19,325 bases of DNA from Candidatus Moraniibacteriota bacterium (GTDB taxonomy: Bacteria; Patescibacteriota; Minisyncoccia; Moranbacterales; UBA9337), in the NCBI GenBank assembly GCA_023229615.1, contig JALNYX010000016.1, positions 1-19,325 on the forward strand. The letters are read 5' to 3'. The notes beneath the pieces are model-generated. The model ran no database searches and had not been told where the DNA came from. It saw only the letters and a program-made list of their open reading frames with translations. Position 1 is the first letter of the stretch. The number at the start of each line of letters is the position of its first letter. The position numbers were made by a program, and so were the translations under genes. Positions 12,413 through 19,184 of this stretch are shown one piece after another.

Positions 12413-13008
12413 AGAAACAAGTTTTGATTATTCATGGAGGGGATACTTATGAGTCTTATGACGACTATTTGAATTTACTCAAAACAATTCCCGTGGATAT
12501 GGGATTTCTTAAAAAGGGAGATGGTTGGAAAAAGAATTTGCAGGATGATTTGGGAAATGATTTTGAAATATTTAATCCGCTTATGCCAAGTGCATGGAAT
12601 ATGAAGTACATTGAATGGAAAATTTGGATTGAAAGATTTTTTCCATTTTTTAAAGACGGTATTGTTTTAATGGGGAATTCATTGGGCGGCGTATTTTTGG
12701 CTAAGTATCTTTCTGAAAATGATTTTCCAGTTAGAATATCACAGCTTTATCTTATCGCATCTCCATTTGATGATGAATCAGAGGAATATTTAGGAGAATT
12801 AAAGTTGGATGACCGCATAAGTATTATAGAAAATAAAGTTAATAAAATTTTTATATATCATTCAAAAGATGATCAAGTAGTTTCGTTTGGCGAGTTGGAA
12901 AAATATTCCAAAGCGCTTCCGAAGGCAGAGAAAGTTATTTTCGAAGATCGAGGGCATTTTAAGCAGGAGCATTTCCCGGAAATTGTGGAAAAAATTAAAA
13001 ATAACTAA
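12409..13008 (+). CDS. Alpha/beta hydrolase, RBBP9/YdeN type
   Basis: A 199-residue serine hydrolase. It begins QVLIIHGG, the usual first strand and oxyanion loop. The nucleophile elbow GNSLGG is at 89-94 with Ser91. The acid residue is D154 or D155 in HSKDDQVV, and the His is H183 in EDRGHF. Size and motif wording fit the RBBP9/YdeN esterase family; substrates of this family are mostly unknown. There is no signal peptide, so it acts in the cytoplasm. Its ATG overlaps the stop of the glycosyltransferase gene by 4 bases, which suggests coupled expression but not necessarily a shared pathway. gltX follows after 12 bases. Confidence 0.85.
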   Translation: MKKQVLIIHGGDTYESYDDYLNLLKTIPVDMGFLKKGDGWKKNLQDDLGNDFEIFNPLMPSAWNMKYIEWKIWIERFFPFFKDGIVLMGNSLGGVFLAKYLSENDFPVRISQLYLIASPFDDESEEYLGELKLDDRISIIENKVNKIFIYHSKDDQVVSFGELEKYSKALPKAEKVIFEDRGHFKQEHFPEIVEKIKNN

Positions 13009-13020
13009 AATATATTTTAT

Positions 13021-14490
13021 ATGAAAAATGAAAAGAAAGTTCGGGTTCGTTTTGCTCCGTCGCCAACAGGAGAACTGCATATCGGGGGTCTGCGTACCGC
13101 TTTGAATAATTTTTTGTTTGCGCGGAAAAATGGGGGAGAATTTTTGCTCCGCGTTGAAGACACTGATCGAAAAAGATTTGTCGAAGGATCAATGGAAAGA
13201 ATGATTGAAGATCTGCGTTGGGCGGGGTTGGAATTTGACGGCGAGCCATATATTCAATCAGAAAGACTGGAAATTTACAAAGAATATGTCCAAAGGTTAA
13301 TTAACGAAGGAAAGGCTTATTATTGCTTTTGCACTCCAGAGCGTCTTGAGCAAATGAGAGAAAAACAACAGCAAGAGAAATTGGCGCCAAAATATGATCG
13401 CCACTGTTTGAATTTGAGCACAGAGGATGTAAAGAAAAAAATTGAAAATGGAGAAAAATATGTGGTTCGTTTCAAGATTCCAGAAGGAACAACAATTTTT
13501 GAAGATTTGGTTTTTGGAAAAGTAGAGGTAAAAAATGAAAATATCGACGATCAAGTTTTACTCAAAACAGATGGATTTCCAACCTATCATTTAGCAGTGG
13601 TGGTGGATGATTATTTAATGAAAATTTCCCATATTTTCCGCGGCGCCGAATGGCTTCCTAGCACCCCGAAGCACGTTCTTTTGTATCAGGCATTTGGCTG
13701 GGAAAAAGAAATGCCGGAATTTGTCCATATGGCTAATATTTTAAATAAAAGCAAAAAGAAACTTTCCAAGAGAGAAGGAAGTGTGAGCGTGGCCGATTTT
13801 CGCGCTCAAGGTTATCCTGCCTCCGCTTTGGTAAATTTCATTGCACTATTGGGTTGGAATCCGAAAACCCAGCAAGAAATTTTCACAATGCAAGAATTAA
13901 TTGAACAATTTGATGTTTCCAAGATGAATCGCGCTGGAGGAGTTTTTGACATAGATCGACTAAATTGGATTAGCGCTCAGCATATCAAGAGAATGTCAGT
14001 GGAAGAAATTTATATTCAGGCATTACCCTTTCTTGAAAAAAAAGAATATTACAAAAAATGGAACGCAGTGCAAAGTGCATTAAGCGCGGAGGAAAAAGAA
14101 AAGTATATTAAAAAAATCATTACTATTGAGAAAGATCGTTTGGAAAAATTTGACCAAATAGGGGAGAATAATCAATTTCTATTTTCTGATAAAATTCAAA
14201 TTTCTCCCGATGATTTGCGTTGGAAAGATTCTTCTAATGAAGATACAAGAAATAATTTGAAAAAATCTTTGCAAGTTTTGGAAAACATTTCTGAATCGGA
14301 TTGGACACTGGATAATATTGAAAAAAAACTCTTAGAAACGGCAGGGGATAAGCGAGGAGATTTGCTCTTTCCTTTGCGCTCAGCGCTCACAGGAGAGAAG
14401 AAATCGCCATCTCCGTTCGAGGTTTCCTGGGTTTTGGGAAAAGATACATCAATTAAAAGAATATTATCAGCGCTAGATTTCTTGGTCTAA
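13021..14490 (+). CDS. gltX: Glutamyl-tRNA synthetase
   Basis: A 489-residue class I synthetase of normal length that charges tRNA-Glu with glutamate. The APSPTGELHIGG signature (HIGH box HIGG) is at 12-23. RVEDTDR follows at about 44-50. The CFC...YDRHC region stands where bacterial GluRS has its metal site. KKLSKREG, the KMSKS loop, is at about 246-253, and a C-terminal helical anticodon-binding domain ends the protein. Whether it also charges tRNA-Gln cannot be told here. The start has no Shine-Dalgarno sequence (AAATATATTTTATATG). It follows the hydrolase gene by 12 bases and probably shares its transcript. The promoter of the next gene begins directly after its stop. Confidence 0.95.
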   Translation: MKNEKKVRVRFAPSPTGELHIGGLRTALNNFLFARKNGGEFLLRVEDTDRKRFVEGSMERMIEDLRWAGLEFDGEPYIQSERLEIYKEYVQRLINEGKAYYCFCTPERLEQMREKQQQEKLAPKYDRHCLNLSTEDVKKKIENGEKYVVRFKIPEGTTIFEDLVFGKVEVKNENIDDQVLLKTDGFPTYHLAVVVDDYLMKISHIFRGAEWLPSTPKHVLLYQAFGWEKEMPEFVHMANILNKSKKKLSKREGSVSVADFRAQGYPASALVNFIALLGWNPKTQQEIFTMQELIEQFDVSKMNRAGGVFDIDRLNWISAQHIKRMSVEEIYIQALPFLEKKEYYKKWNAVQSALSAEEKEKYIKKIITIEKDRLEKFDQIGENNQFLFSDKIQISPDDLRWKDSSNEDTRNNLKKSLQVLENISESDWTLDNIEKKLLETAGDKRGDLLFPLRSALTGEKKSPSPFEVSWVLGKDTSIKRILSALDFLV

Positions 14491-14494
14491 AATG

Positions 14495-14503
14495 TGGTAT
14501 AAT
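14495..14503 (+). promoter_or_regulatory. Extended -10 promoter of the M23 peptidase gene
   Basis: TGG followed by a perfect TATAAT (14498-14503) lies in the 24-bp gap after gltX. No good -35 is present, as is usual for extended -10 promoters. The expected start near 14510 leaves only about 5 nt before the ATG at 14515, so the mRNA would be near-leaderless. Confidence 0.55.
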
Positions 14504-14514
14504 ATCCGCATAAT

Positions 14515-15723
14515 ATGAAAATGAAAACAAACAGATGGCAATTTGTCGCAAGTGTTTTTTTTGGAACGCTGTTTTTTGCTTTTCTTTGTATTGGTATTAG
14601 ATCCAGTTTTGCGGAAGAAAATATTTGTTCAAAAGTAGAAGAATGCGCCAAGAAAAAAGAAACTTATGAAAAAATGATTGAACTCAAGCAAAAACAGCAA
14701 GCCACCCTGGGAGTACAAATAAACAGCCTGGTGGGAGAAATTCAGAACGTTGAAGGAGATATTTCTGAAACTGAAAAAAATATCGCCGATATTAATGATA
14801 CCATCACTGAATTAGTTCGAAAAATCAACCAACAAGAAGAATCCATTGCAATACAAAAAAAAATGCTTTCCGGAATGATTCGAGTTTATTATGATTTTAA
14901 TCAAAGGAATGTTATTTCTCTTGTTTTGGATAAAAAAGGATTTTCCGGAACAAACAGGGATCGGGACTATTTGGCTCAAGCCAGCACTAAGGTAAAAGAT
15001 ATTTTGGCGAATATAAAATCTTTGAAAATTTCCACAGAAAAAAATAAAAATGAATTAGAAGAAAAGAGGGGGGCAGTTGTAAATGAAAAAAATGAGTTGG
15101 AAGAAAAAAACTCTTACTTGGAAAAAGCGAAATTGCAAAAAAGAAATTTACTTGTTCAAGCTCAAGGAGATGAGCAAAAATATCAAGAGCTTCTTGATAC
15201 AATTGAAAATGAAATTTATGAATTGGAAGCTAAGAAGATTGCCAATCTTAACAATCTTCCTCCGGCTAAAGGCGGATATTTTGATTATCCGGTTGGAAGT
15301 GTTCGTATCACGCAAGGTTATGGAATGACCTCATATGCAAAAGCTGGCGCCTATGGCGGAAAACCACACAATGGAATTGATTTTGGAATAAGCTACGCTA
15401 GCATATTTACAGCAGAAGACGGCAAGGTTATTGGCTCTGGAGATAATGGAAAATATGCCTATGGAAAATGGATAGCCATTGATCACGGAGATGGACTGGT
15501 CACATTATATGGACATTTGAGTAAAAAGGATGTTTCTAAAGGCGATAAGGTCAAGAAAGGGGAGAAGATAGGTACAAGTGGAAATACTGGGAATTCTACC
15601 GGTCCCCATCTTCATTTTTCAGTTTTTGACAAAGATACATTCGAAACGACAGAATCAAAAATTGTTGATGGTTTATATATCCCAACTGGTGCATCCGTTA
15701 ATCCGATGCGTTATCTCGACTGA
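14515..15723 (+). CDS. EnvC/NlpD-like M23 murein peptidase with coiled coil
   Basis: A 402-residue exported protein. A signal peptide or N-terminal anchor lies at about 7-34, ending SSFAEE. A long coiled coil, rich in Glu, Lys, Gln and Asn, spans about 40-240. The C-terminal LytM/M23 domain is at about 250-400. Zinc-site residues are visible: H285 and D289 in HNGIDFG, and H365 with H367 in HLHF; the intermediate DHGDGLVTLYGHL block is also present. The complete set suggests an active endopeptidase cleaving peptidoglycan cross-bridges, unlike EnvC proteins that have lost zinc ligands. The coiled coil resembles EnvC and the pneumococcal PcsB type, so a role in daughter-cell separation is likely but inferred. 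It has its own promoter in the gap after gltX, and the gene ends with TGA. Confidence 0.9.
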   Translation: MKMKTNRWQFVASVFFGTLFFAFLCIGIRSSFAEENICSKVEECAKKKETYEKMIELKQKQQATLGVQINSLVGEIQNVEGDISETEKNIADINDTITELVRKINQQEESIAIQKKMLSGMIRVYYDFNQRNVISLVLDKKGFSGTNRDRDYLAQASTKVKDILANIKSLKISTEKNKNELEEKRGAVVNEKNELEEKNSYLEKAKLQKRNLLVQAQGDEQKYQELLDTIENEIYELEAKKIANLNNLPPAKGGYFDYPVGSVRITQGYGMTSYAKAGAYGGKPHNGIDFGISYASIFTAEDGKVIGSGDNGKYAYGKWIAIDHGDGLVTLYGHLSKKDVSKGDKVKKGEKIGTSGNTGNSTGPHLHFSVFDKDTFETTESKIVDGLYIPTGASVNPMRYLD

Positions 15724-15754
15724 TTTAAGGTTTGTTAGTTTTGTTTTTATTTGC

Positions 15755-15818
15755 AAAGGTACTCTTCTAGCAATATATTCAAATGAGTTGTGCGACATTG
15801 AAAACATCGTACTTTTTT
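15755..15818 (+). terminator. Possible terminator after the M23 peptidase gene
   Basis: AAAGGTAC (15755-15762) pairs with GTACTTTT (15809-15816; one G-T pair), and the T-run continues to 15818. The loop is long (46 bases) and the stem AT-rich, so the call is weak. No better candidate is seen between the stop and this point. Confidence 0.3.
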
Positions 15819-16074
15819 AAAAGAAGAAAGAGTAGAAGGCTACTAATCTCCATTAAAGAAACTATTTCAATTTCGGATAGTTTTCTTAAACTTCAAGATA
15901 TTGGATATATACCATACCCACATATAATAATCCTTTTGTAATTTTTTATTAAAATATTTTTTTCAATAAATATATACAAAAAATATTTAACTATTATGAG
16001 TATTTTATTTATAAAAAAGTATTCACATAAAAATATACAAAAGATATTTAATAAAAATTCAAAGTAGATGAAGT

Positions 16075-16097
16075 TATAATGGTATATGTATACCATT
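16075..16097 (+). promoter_or_regulatory. TATAAT overlapping a perfect palindrome (possible promoter-operator)
   Basis: TATAAT (16075-16080) runs into AATGGTATA-TG-TATACCATT (16078-16097), a perfect 9-bp inverted repeat. No good -35 is visible and no ORF follows on the plus strand. A short transcript ending at the six-T run at 16208-16213 is conceivable, since 16140-16205 contains CCCCAAAT and ATTTTGG that could pair. Confidence 0.3.
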
Positions 16098-16287
16098 AGA
16101 TATTAAAGCGTGCGTGCGTATTTTTCCTTTCTAATACGAGTTGGAGGCGGATAGGTGTATGTACCCCAAATGTTTCAGAAACGCTCACAGCTCAATTTTG
16201 GAGGTCGTTTTTTGCCTTAATTAATGGATACAATAGTAGTATTCAAATATAGCTGATTTGTTTGATATTATACGATTCCAGGTATCG

Positions 16288-16322
16288 CGTACAATGTAAT
16301 GTCGCTTAATCTACATTGTGCG
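16288..16322. repeat. 11-bp inverted repeat in the intergenic region
   Basis: CGTACAATGTA (16288-16298) pairs with TACATTGTGCG (16312-16322) with one G-T pair and a 13-base loop. The right arm is followed at once by ACGTTG (16323-16328). No T-run follows. Confidence 0.55.
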
Positions 16323-16469
16323 ACGTTGTTAATCTGGCAAGAAGCACACTTCTCTGCTCTTTTTAAAATAGAAAATTAGGAGGATTTTTTTGCACCATAA
16401 TAATTTATTTTTATTTTTAAAATTAAATTTATTTCTATACAATAAAATAAAAAAGACCCCCCTTTTCAG

Positions 16470-16534
16470 AATATTTCTATTCCTACTTCAGAGAGCCTGA
16501 AATATTATCCTATTGTAGCCTATTTTCCGGCTAC
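16470..16534 (-). terminator. Hairpins at the end of the small SD-led gene (possible terminator)
   Basis: GTAGCC (16515-16520) and GGCTAC (16529-16534) form a 6-bp stem that includes the TAG stop of the gene. AATATTTC (16470-16477) and GAAATATT (16499-16506) form a perfect 8-bp stem just beyond. On the minus strand a run of G's and then TCTTTTTTATTTT follows about 14 bases later. Confidence 0.4.
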
Positions 16535-16752
16535 GAAATTTTTGCCATTGTAGAAGGCGCGAGTTTCACCTCCATCCGTGGAGTAATTCTATGTGCAGAA
16601 CCACTGCACGTAACGATATGTGGATTTCCGCCACGAATCCGATACGTGCCAGTGACATGAGTCCCTCCCGGCAACGTCATACAGCAACGAACATCCTTAT
16701 TTTTTTTGCAAAGCTCTTTTAACTCCGCGAGGGTAACGACTCGTAATGCCAT
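16531..16752 (-). CDS. Small SD-led protein of unknown function
   Basis: A 73-residue protein with a clear Shine-Dalgarno sequence (AAGGAG, 7 bases before the ATG) and a well-placed promoter at 16818-16846, so it is very likely expressed. It starts MALRVVTLAELKELCKKNKDVRCCM and continues as a strand-rich Gly/Thr segment (GGTHVTGTYRIRGG, HIVTCSGSAHRITPRMEVKL). Three cysteines fall in the N-terminal half and one in the C-terminal half. There is no signal peptide or membrane helix. The pattern suggests a short helix followed by a small beta domain; no family is recognised. Its base use is visibly richer in C and G than its surroundings, like the operon at 6797-7835, which also uses strong SD sequences. 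Confidence 0.65.
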   Translation of the reverse strand: MALRVVTLAELKELCKKNKDVRCCMTLPGGTHVTGTYRIRGGNPHIVTCSGSAHRITPRMEVKLAPSTMAKIS

Positions 16753-16817
16753 AATAAATCTCCTTAATTAAAAAATGGCGTTAATAAAAAAACTCCCCAT
16801 AACAAAGAACCACCCTC

Positions 16818-16846
16818 ACCATACCCTATTTAATCACAAAAGTCAA
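16818..16846 (-). promoter_or_regulatory. Promoter of the small SD-led gene, abutting the iscU remnant
   Basis: On the minus strand there is TTGACT (16841-16846), a 17-bp spacer, then TATGGT (16818-16823), giving a leader of about 60 nt. The -35 overlaps the TGA stop (16843-16845) of the displaced iscU tail. Confidence 0.5.
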
Positions 16847-16911
16847 GCTTTGCAGGATTGGTATTTTTTGATGGCTTTTTGAAGGGCTGTGGCGGCAAGA
16901 TTACTGCAATG
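16843..16911 (-). pseudogene. Displaced 3' end of iscU
   Basis: Read on the minus strand, 23 in-frame codons encode HCSNLAATALQKAIKKYQ, then SCKA and a TGA stop. The first 17 residues are identical to residues 107-123 of the intact IscU encoded at 17511-17894. There is no start codon or upstream part; the homology begins at 16911, seven bases after the pilin stop. This looks like the original iscU end, separated from the gene body by the pilin segment. Confidence 0.85.
16862..16911. repeat. Direct repeat 1 flanking the pilin gene (iscU 3' end)
   Basis: This 50-bp stretch aligns without gaps to 17527-17576 with 47 identical bases. The three differences fall in a Leu codon (CTT against TTG, two bases) and an Ala codon (GCC against GCT), all silent. 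Confidence 0.9.
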
Positions 16912-16917
16912 AAGAAT

Positions 16918-17502
16918 TTAATATCCAAACGTAAAAACGCATGCCCCTACTCTTGTTCTGTCGGGACCAATCGGCAAAAGAGAAATTGCCATTGATGAAG
17001 ACACTGACTTAATATTTCCAAAATTCTTATTGCAATAATCCGTAGTTGCACCTATTGTTGTTTTGGAAGTCATTGCATAAATAGCGATATGCGGAGGAAT
17101 ACTAGTTCCAACAATTTCATAAAACAATCCGAGATTTTTATTTTTTGAAATATTTGCACCGCTTACCAATGAATCCACATGCTTCGTCAATAAATTTCTC
17201 ATTTCTACTGGGTCTCCTTCAAATCTTGCTGCTCCATTTGCACATCTATTTTCATCTGCTATATGAGTATAATTTCCAAGACATCCAGACTCTATTGTTC
17301 CTGCCGGAATACTACTAAGATCACCCATGGCTACTGCCGCCTCAACGCCCTTGAACATTTGTATTGCATATGAAATATATACAGCTTCTTGCGCTTTTTC
17401 TTTTCCGCTATTTAATGAAACCAATATAATCGAAGAGAGAATAGAAATTATTGCAATCACAATCAAGAGCTCAATTATAGTGAACGCTTTTTTCATACGC
17501 AT
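16918..17502 (-). CDS. Type IV pilin-like protein (prepilin)
   Basis: A 194-residue protein with a class III (prepilin) signal: the MKKA leader, cleavage before FTIIELLIVIAIISILSSIIL, and Glu at mature position 5. Position -1 is Ala rather than the usual Gly, which prepilin peptidases can accept. The ATG at 17496 gives the canonical MKKAFTIIE start and is equally likely. The hydrophobic helix leads into a globular domain of about 150 residues with four cysteines (SGC, NRC, DYC, GAC) that could form two disulfides, and the protein ends VGACVFTFGY. After membrane extraction it would join a pilus or a competence or secretion pseudopilus. No other pilus gene is nearby. It sits in the iscS-iscU direction, 8 bases after the iscU stop, between two copies of the iscU 3' end, and was probably inserted there. 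Confidence 0.85.
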   Translation of the reverse strand: MRMKKAFTIIELLIVIAIISILSSIILVSLNSGKEKAQEAVYISYAIQMFKGVEAAVAMGDLSSIPAGTIESGCLGNYTHIADENRCANGAARFEGDPVEMRNLLTKHVDSLVSGANISKNKNLGLFYEIVGTSIPPHIAIYAMTSKTTIGATTDYCNKNFGNIKSVSSSMAISLLPIGPDRTRVGACVFTFGY

Positions 17503-17510
17503 AAAAAAAA

Positions 17511-17894
17511 TTATTTTATATTTTTATATTTTTTGATGGCTTTTTGAAGGGCTGTGGCAGCCAAATTACTGCAATGCAATTTTGGTGCCGGAAGACCTCC
17601 CAATTCTTCCGCCACCATTTGATTAGTAATCTTGAGGGCTTCTTCTAATGTTTTTCCTTTGGCCATTTCTGTTGCCATAGACGAAGTGGCAATCGCCGCT
17701 CCGCAACCCAAAGTTTCAAATCCGATATTTTCAATAATTTCCTCTCCCCCTTTGTTTTTTCCAACCTTAATATAAATGCGCATAATATCTCCGCATTTGG
17801 GATTGCCAACTGTTGCTACCGCGTCAGCATCCGTAAGCGGTCCTTGATTGCGTGGCTTAGTAAAATATTCCAAAACTTTTTTTGAATAATTCAT
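17511..17894 (-). CDS. iscU: Fe-S cluster assembly scaffold IscU (NifU N-terminal type)
   Basis: A 127-residue protein from the ATG at 17894 (MNYSKKVLEYF). An upstream in-frame GTG at 17921 lies inside iscS and would add residues that IscU proteins do not have. The three cluster-ligand cysteines are present: C34 in GNPKCGD (with the conserved Asp36), C64 in LGCGAAIATSS, and C108 in LHCSNLA. It accepts sulfur from the cysteine desulfurase and builds [2Fe-2S] clusters. It lies 13 bases after iscS in an operon headed by an Rrf2-type regulator. Its last codons (KKYKNIK) differ from those of the displaced tail (KKYQSCKA), so its 3' end appears to have been replaced when the pilin segment arrived. 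Confidence 0.93.
   Translation of the reverse strand: MNYSKKVLEYFTKPRNQGPLTDADAVATVGNPKCGDIMRIYIKVGKNKGGEEIIENIGFETLGCGAAIATSSMATEMAKGKTLEEALKITNQMVAEELGGLPAPKLHCSNLAATALQKAIKKYKNIK
17527..17576. repeat. Direct repeat 2 flanking the pilin gene (within intact iscU)
   Basis: This is the partner of 16862-16911, inside the coding end of iscU. The segment between the two copies is 615 bp, of which 585 bp is the pilin coding sequence. Confidence 0.9.
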
Positions 17895-17907
17895 TTTATT
17901 AAAATTT

Positions 17908-19137
17908 TTATTTAAATTCACTTAAAACATTTCCGGAAATTTTTCGAAGTCTTGCGACTGTTTCCTTGAGCACTTTGACGGTTCTGTCCAGTTCCGCTTT
18001 TGTGGTATATTTTCCGATGGTTACGCGCAAACTTCCATGCGCCTGCTCATGCCTGAGTCCCAATGCCAAGAGTACGTGGGACGGCTCAAGCGCTCCTGAT
18101 GAACAAGCACTGCCGGTTGAAGTCGCAATTTCCTCCAAATCCAGAGAGAGAATCAATCCCTCCCCTTCCACATTATCAAAACGGAAATTCGCATTGTTCG
18201 GCGAACGTTTTTCTTTTGAACCATTTAGGTATGAAGCGGGAATTTCTGTCAGTACTCGTTTAATTAAATAATCCCTTAGTGAAATAATCTTTTTTATTAT
18301 CGCTTGTTGTTTACCGCTATCTGTTAACATATCAACTGCTTTTCCCAGTCCGACAATTCCGGTAACATTGTGAGTTCCGGCACGGAGTTTGTATTCCTGA
18401 TCTCCGCCATCTTGAATCCTGCGAATTGGCGTTCCTCTTTTTACAAACAAAACCCCCACTCCCTTGGGACCATATATTTTGTGTCCGGAAAATGAAAGTA
18501 AATCCACTTCAATTTTTTTCACATTGCAATCGAAATAATTCACACCCTGGGTTGCATCGGTATGCAACAATGGATAATGAATTCCTTGATTGTTACTTCT
18601 CAATTTTTGGATTAATTTTCCAATTTCCGCAATTGGCTGGACTGTCCCAATTTCATTGTTCACATACATAATTGAAATCAAAATTGTATTTGGCTTGATT
18701 GCTTTTTTGACATCTGCAATTTTCACAATTCCATCTTTGCCAACTGGAAGGAATGTGACTTCTGCCAATCCTTCTTTTTCCATCGCGTGGCAAGCATCCA
18801 AAACGCAATGATGTTCAAAGACGGTTGTGATGATGTGCGGGATTTCTCCTTTCTTTCGCGAAACAGAAAAAAAAGATTTCACCACGCCCTTAACAGTGAG
18901 ATTGTTGCTTTCAGTGGCACCGGAAGTGAAAATTATTTCCGAAGGAGAGCAAGCAAAAAATTTTGCTACTCTCTCCCTGGCAGTGTCGATAGCTTGCTGT
19001 GCTTCTTGTCCAAAACCATGCACGGACATTGCATTTCCAAATTTCTCGGAAAAATATGGCATCATCTCTTTCAAAACATTTTCATCGACCGGAGTAGTCG
19101 CCGCATAATCCAAATATATTCTTTTATTGTTATTCAT
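17908..19137 (-). CDS. iscS: Cysteine desulfurase (IscS/NifS)
   Basis: A 409-residue PLP enzyme of the class V aminotransferase fold; it removes sulfur from cysteine and hands it to IscU. It starts IYLDYAATTPVDENVL. GATESNNL is at 73-80, H110 in FEHHCVLD stacks on PLP, and D194 and Q197 lie in LHTDATQG. The PLP lysine is K220 in SFSGHKIYGPKG, and the persulfide cysteine is C345 in TGSACSSG. Length and motifs fit IscS/NifS group I enzymes. It is 13 bases before iscU and 47 bases after the end of the Rrf2-type gene, so the three probably form one operon. No Shine-Dalgarno sequence is visible before its ATG. Confidence 0.95.
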   Translation of the reverse strand: MNNNKRIYLDYAATTPVDENVLKEMMPYFSEKFGNAMSVHGFGQEAQQAIDTARERVAKFFACSPSEIIFTSGATESNNLTVKGVVKSFFSVSRKKGEIPHIITTVFEHHCVLDACHAMEKEGLAEVTFLPVGKDGIVKIADVKKAIKPNTILISIMYVNNEIGTVQPIAEIGKLIQKLRSNNQGIHYPLLHTDATQGVNYFDCNVKKIEVDLLSFSGHKIYGPKGVGVLFVKRGTPIRRIQDGGDQEYKLRAGTHNVTGIVGLGKAVDMLTDSGKQQAIIKKIISLRDYLIKRVLTEIPASYLNGSKEKRSPNNANFRFDNVEGEGLILSLDLEEIATSTGSACSSGALEPSHVLLALGLRHEQAHGSLRVTIGKYTTKAELDRTVKVLKETVARLRKISGNVLSEFK

Positions 19138-19184
19138 AATTTTTTTGTAAATAAATTTATTTTTTACTTTTTATTTTCTGAATA

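Larger units (their letters stand above)
15724..16530. other. Structured intergenic region without a convincing gene
   Basis: About 800 bp between convergent genes. 15890-16070 is extremely AT-rich and contains two near-copies of ATATACAAAA(A/G)ATATTTAA (about 15971 and 16033). TTGTGCGAC(A/G)TTG occurs twice (15788-15800 and 16316-16328). Several inverted repeats are listed separately, and a further one is AAACTAT (15859-15865) with ATAGTTT (15877-15883). A minus-strand frame at 15893-16096 is only AT-rich sequence and was not accepted as a gene. Confidence 0.6.

Noticed and set aside
14488..15723. Recoded TGA (alternative genetic code)
   Set aside because: No core gene has an in-frame TGA, and genes such as the M23 peptidase end at TGA, so the standard bacterial code fits.
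15893..16096. 67-residue minus-strand ORF rich in Ile, Tyr, Phe
   Set aside because: Composition is explained by extreme AT content; no start signal, no recognisable pattern, and it ends in a palindrome.
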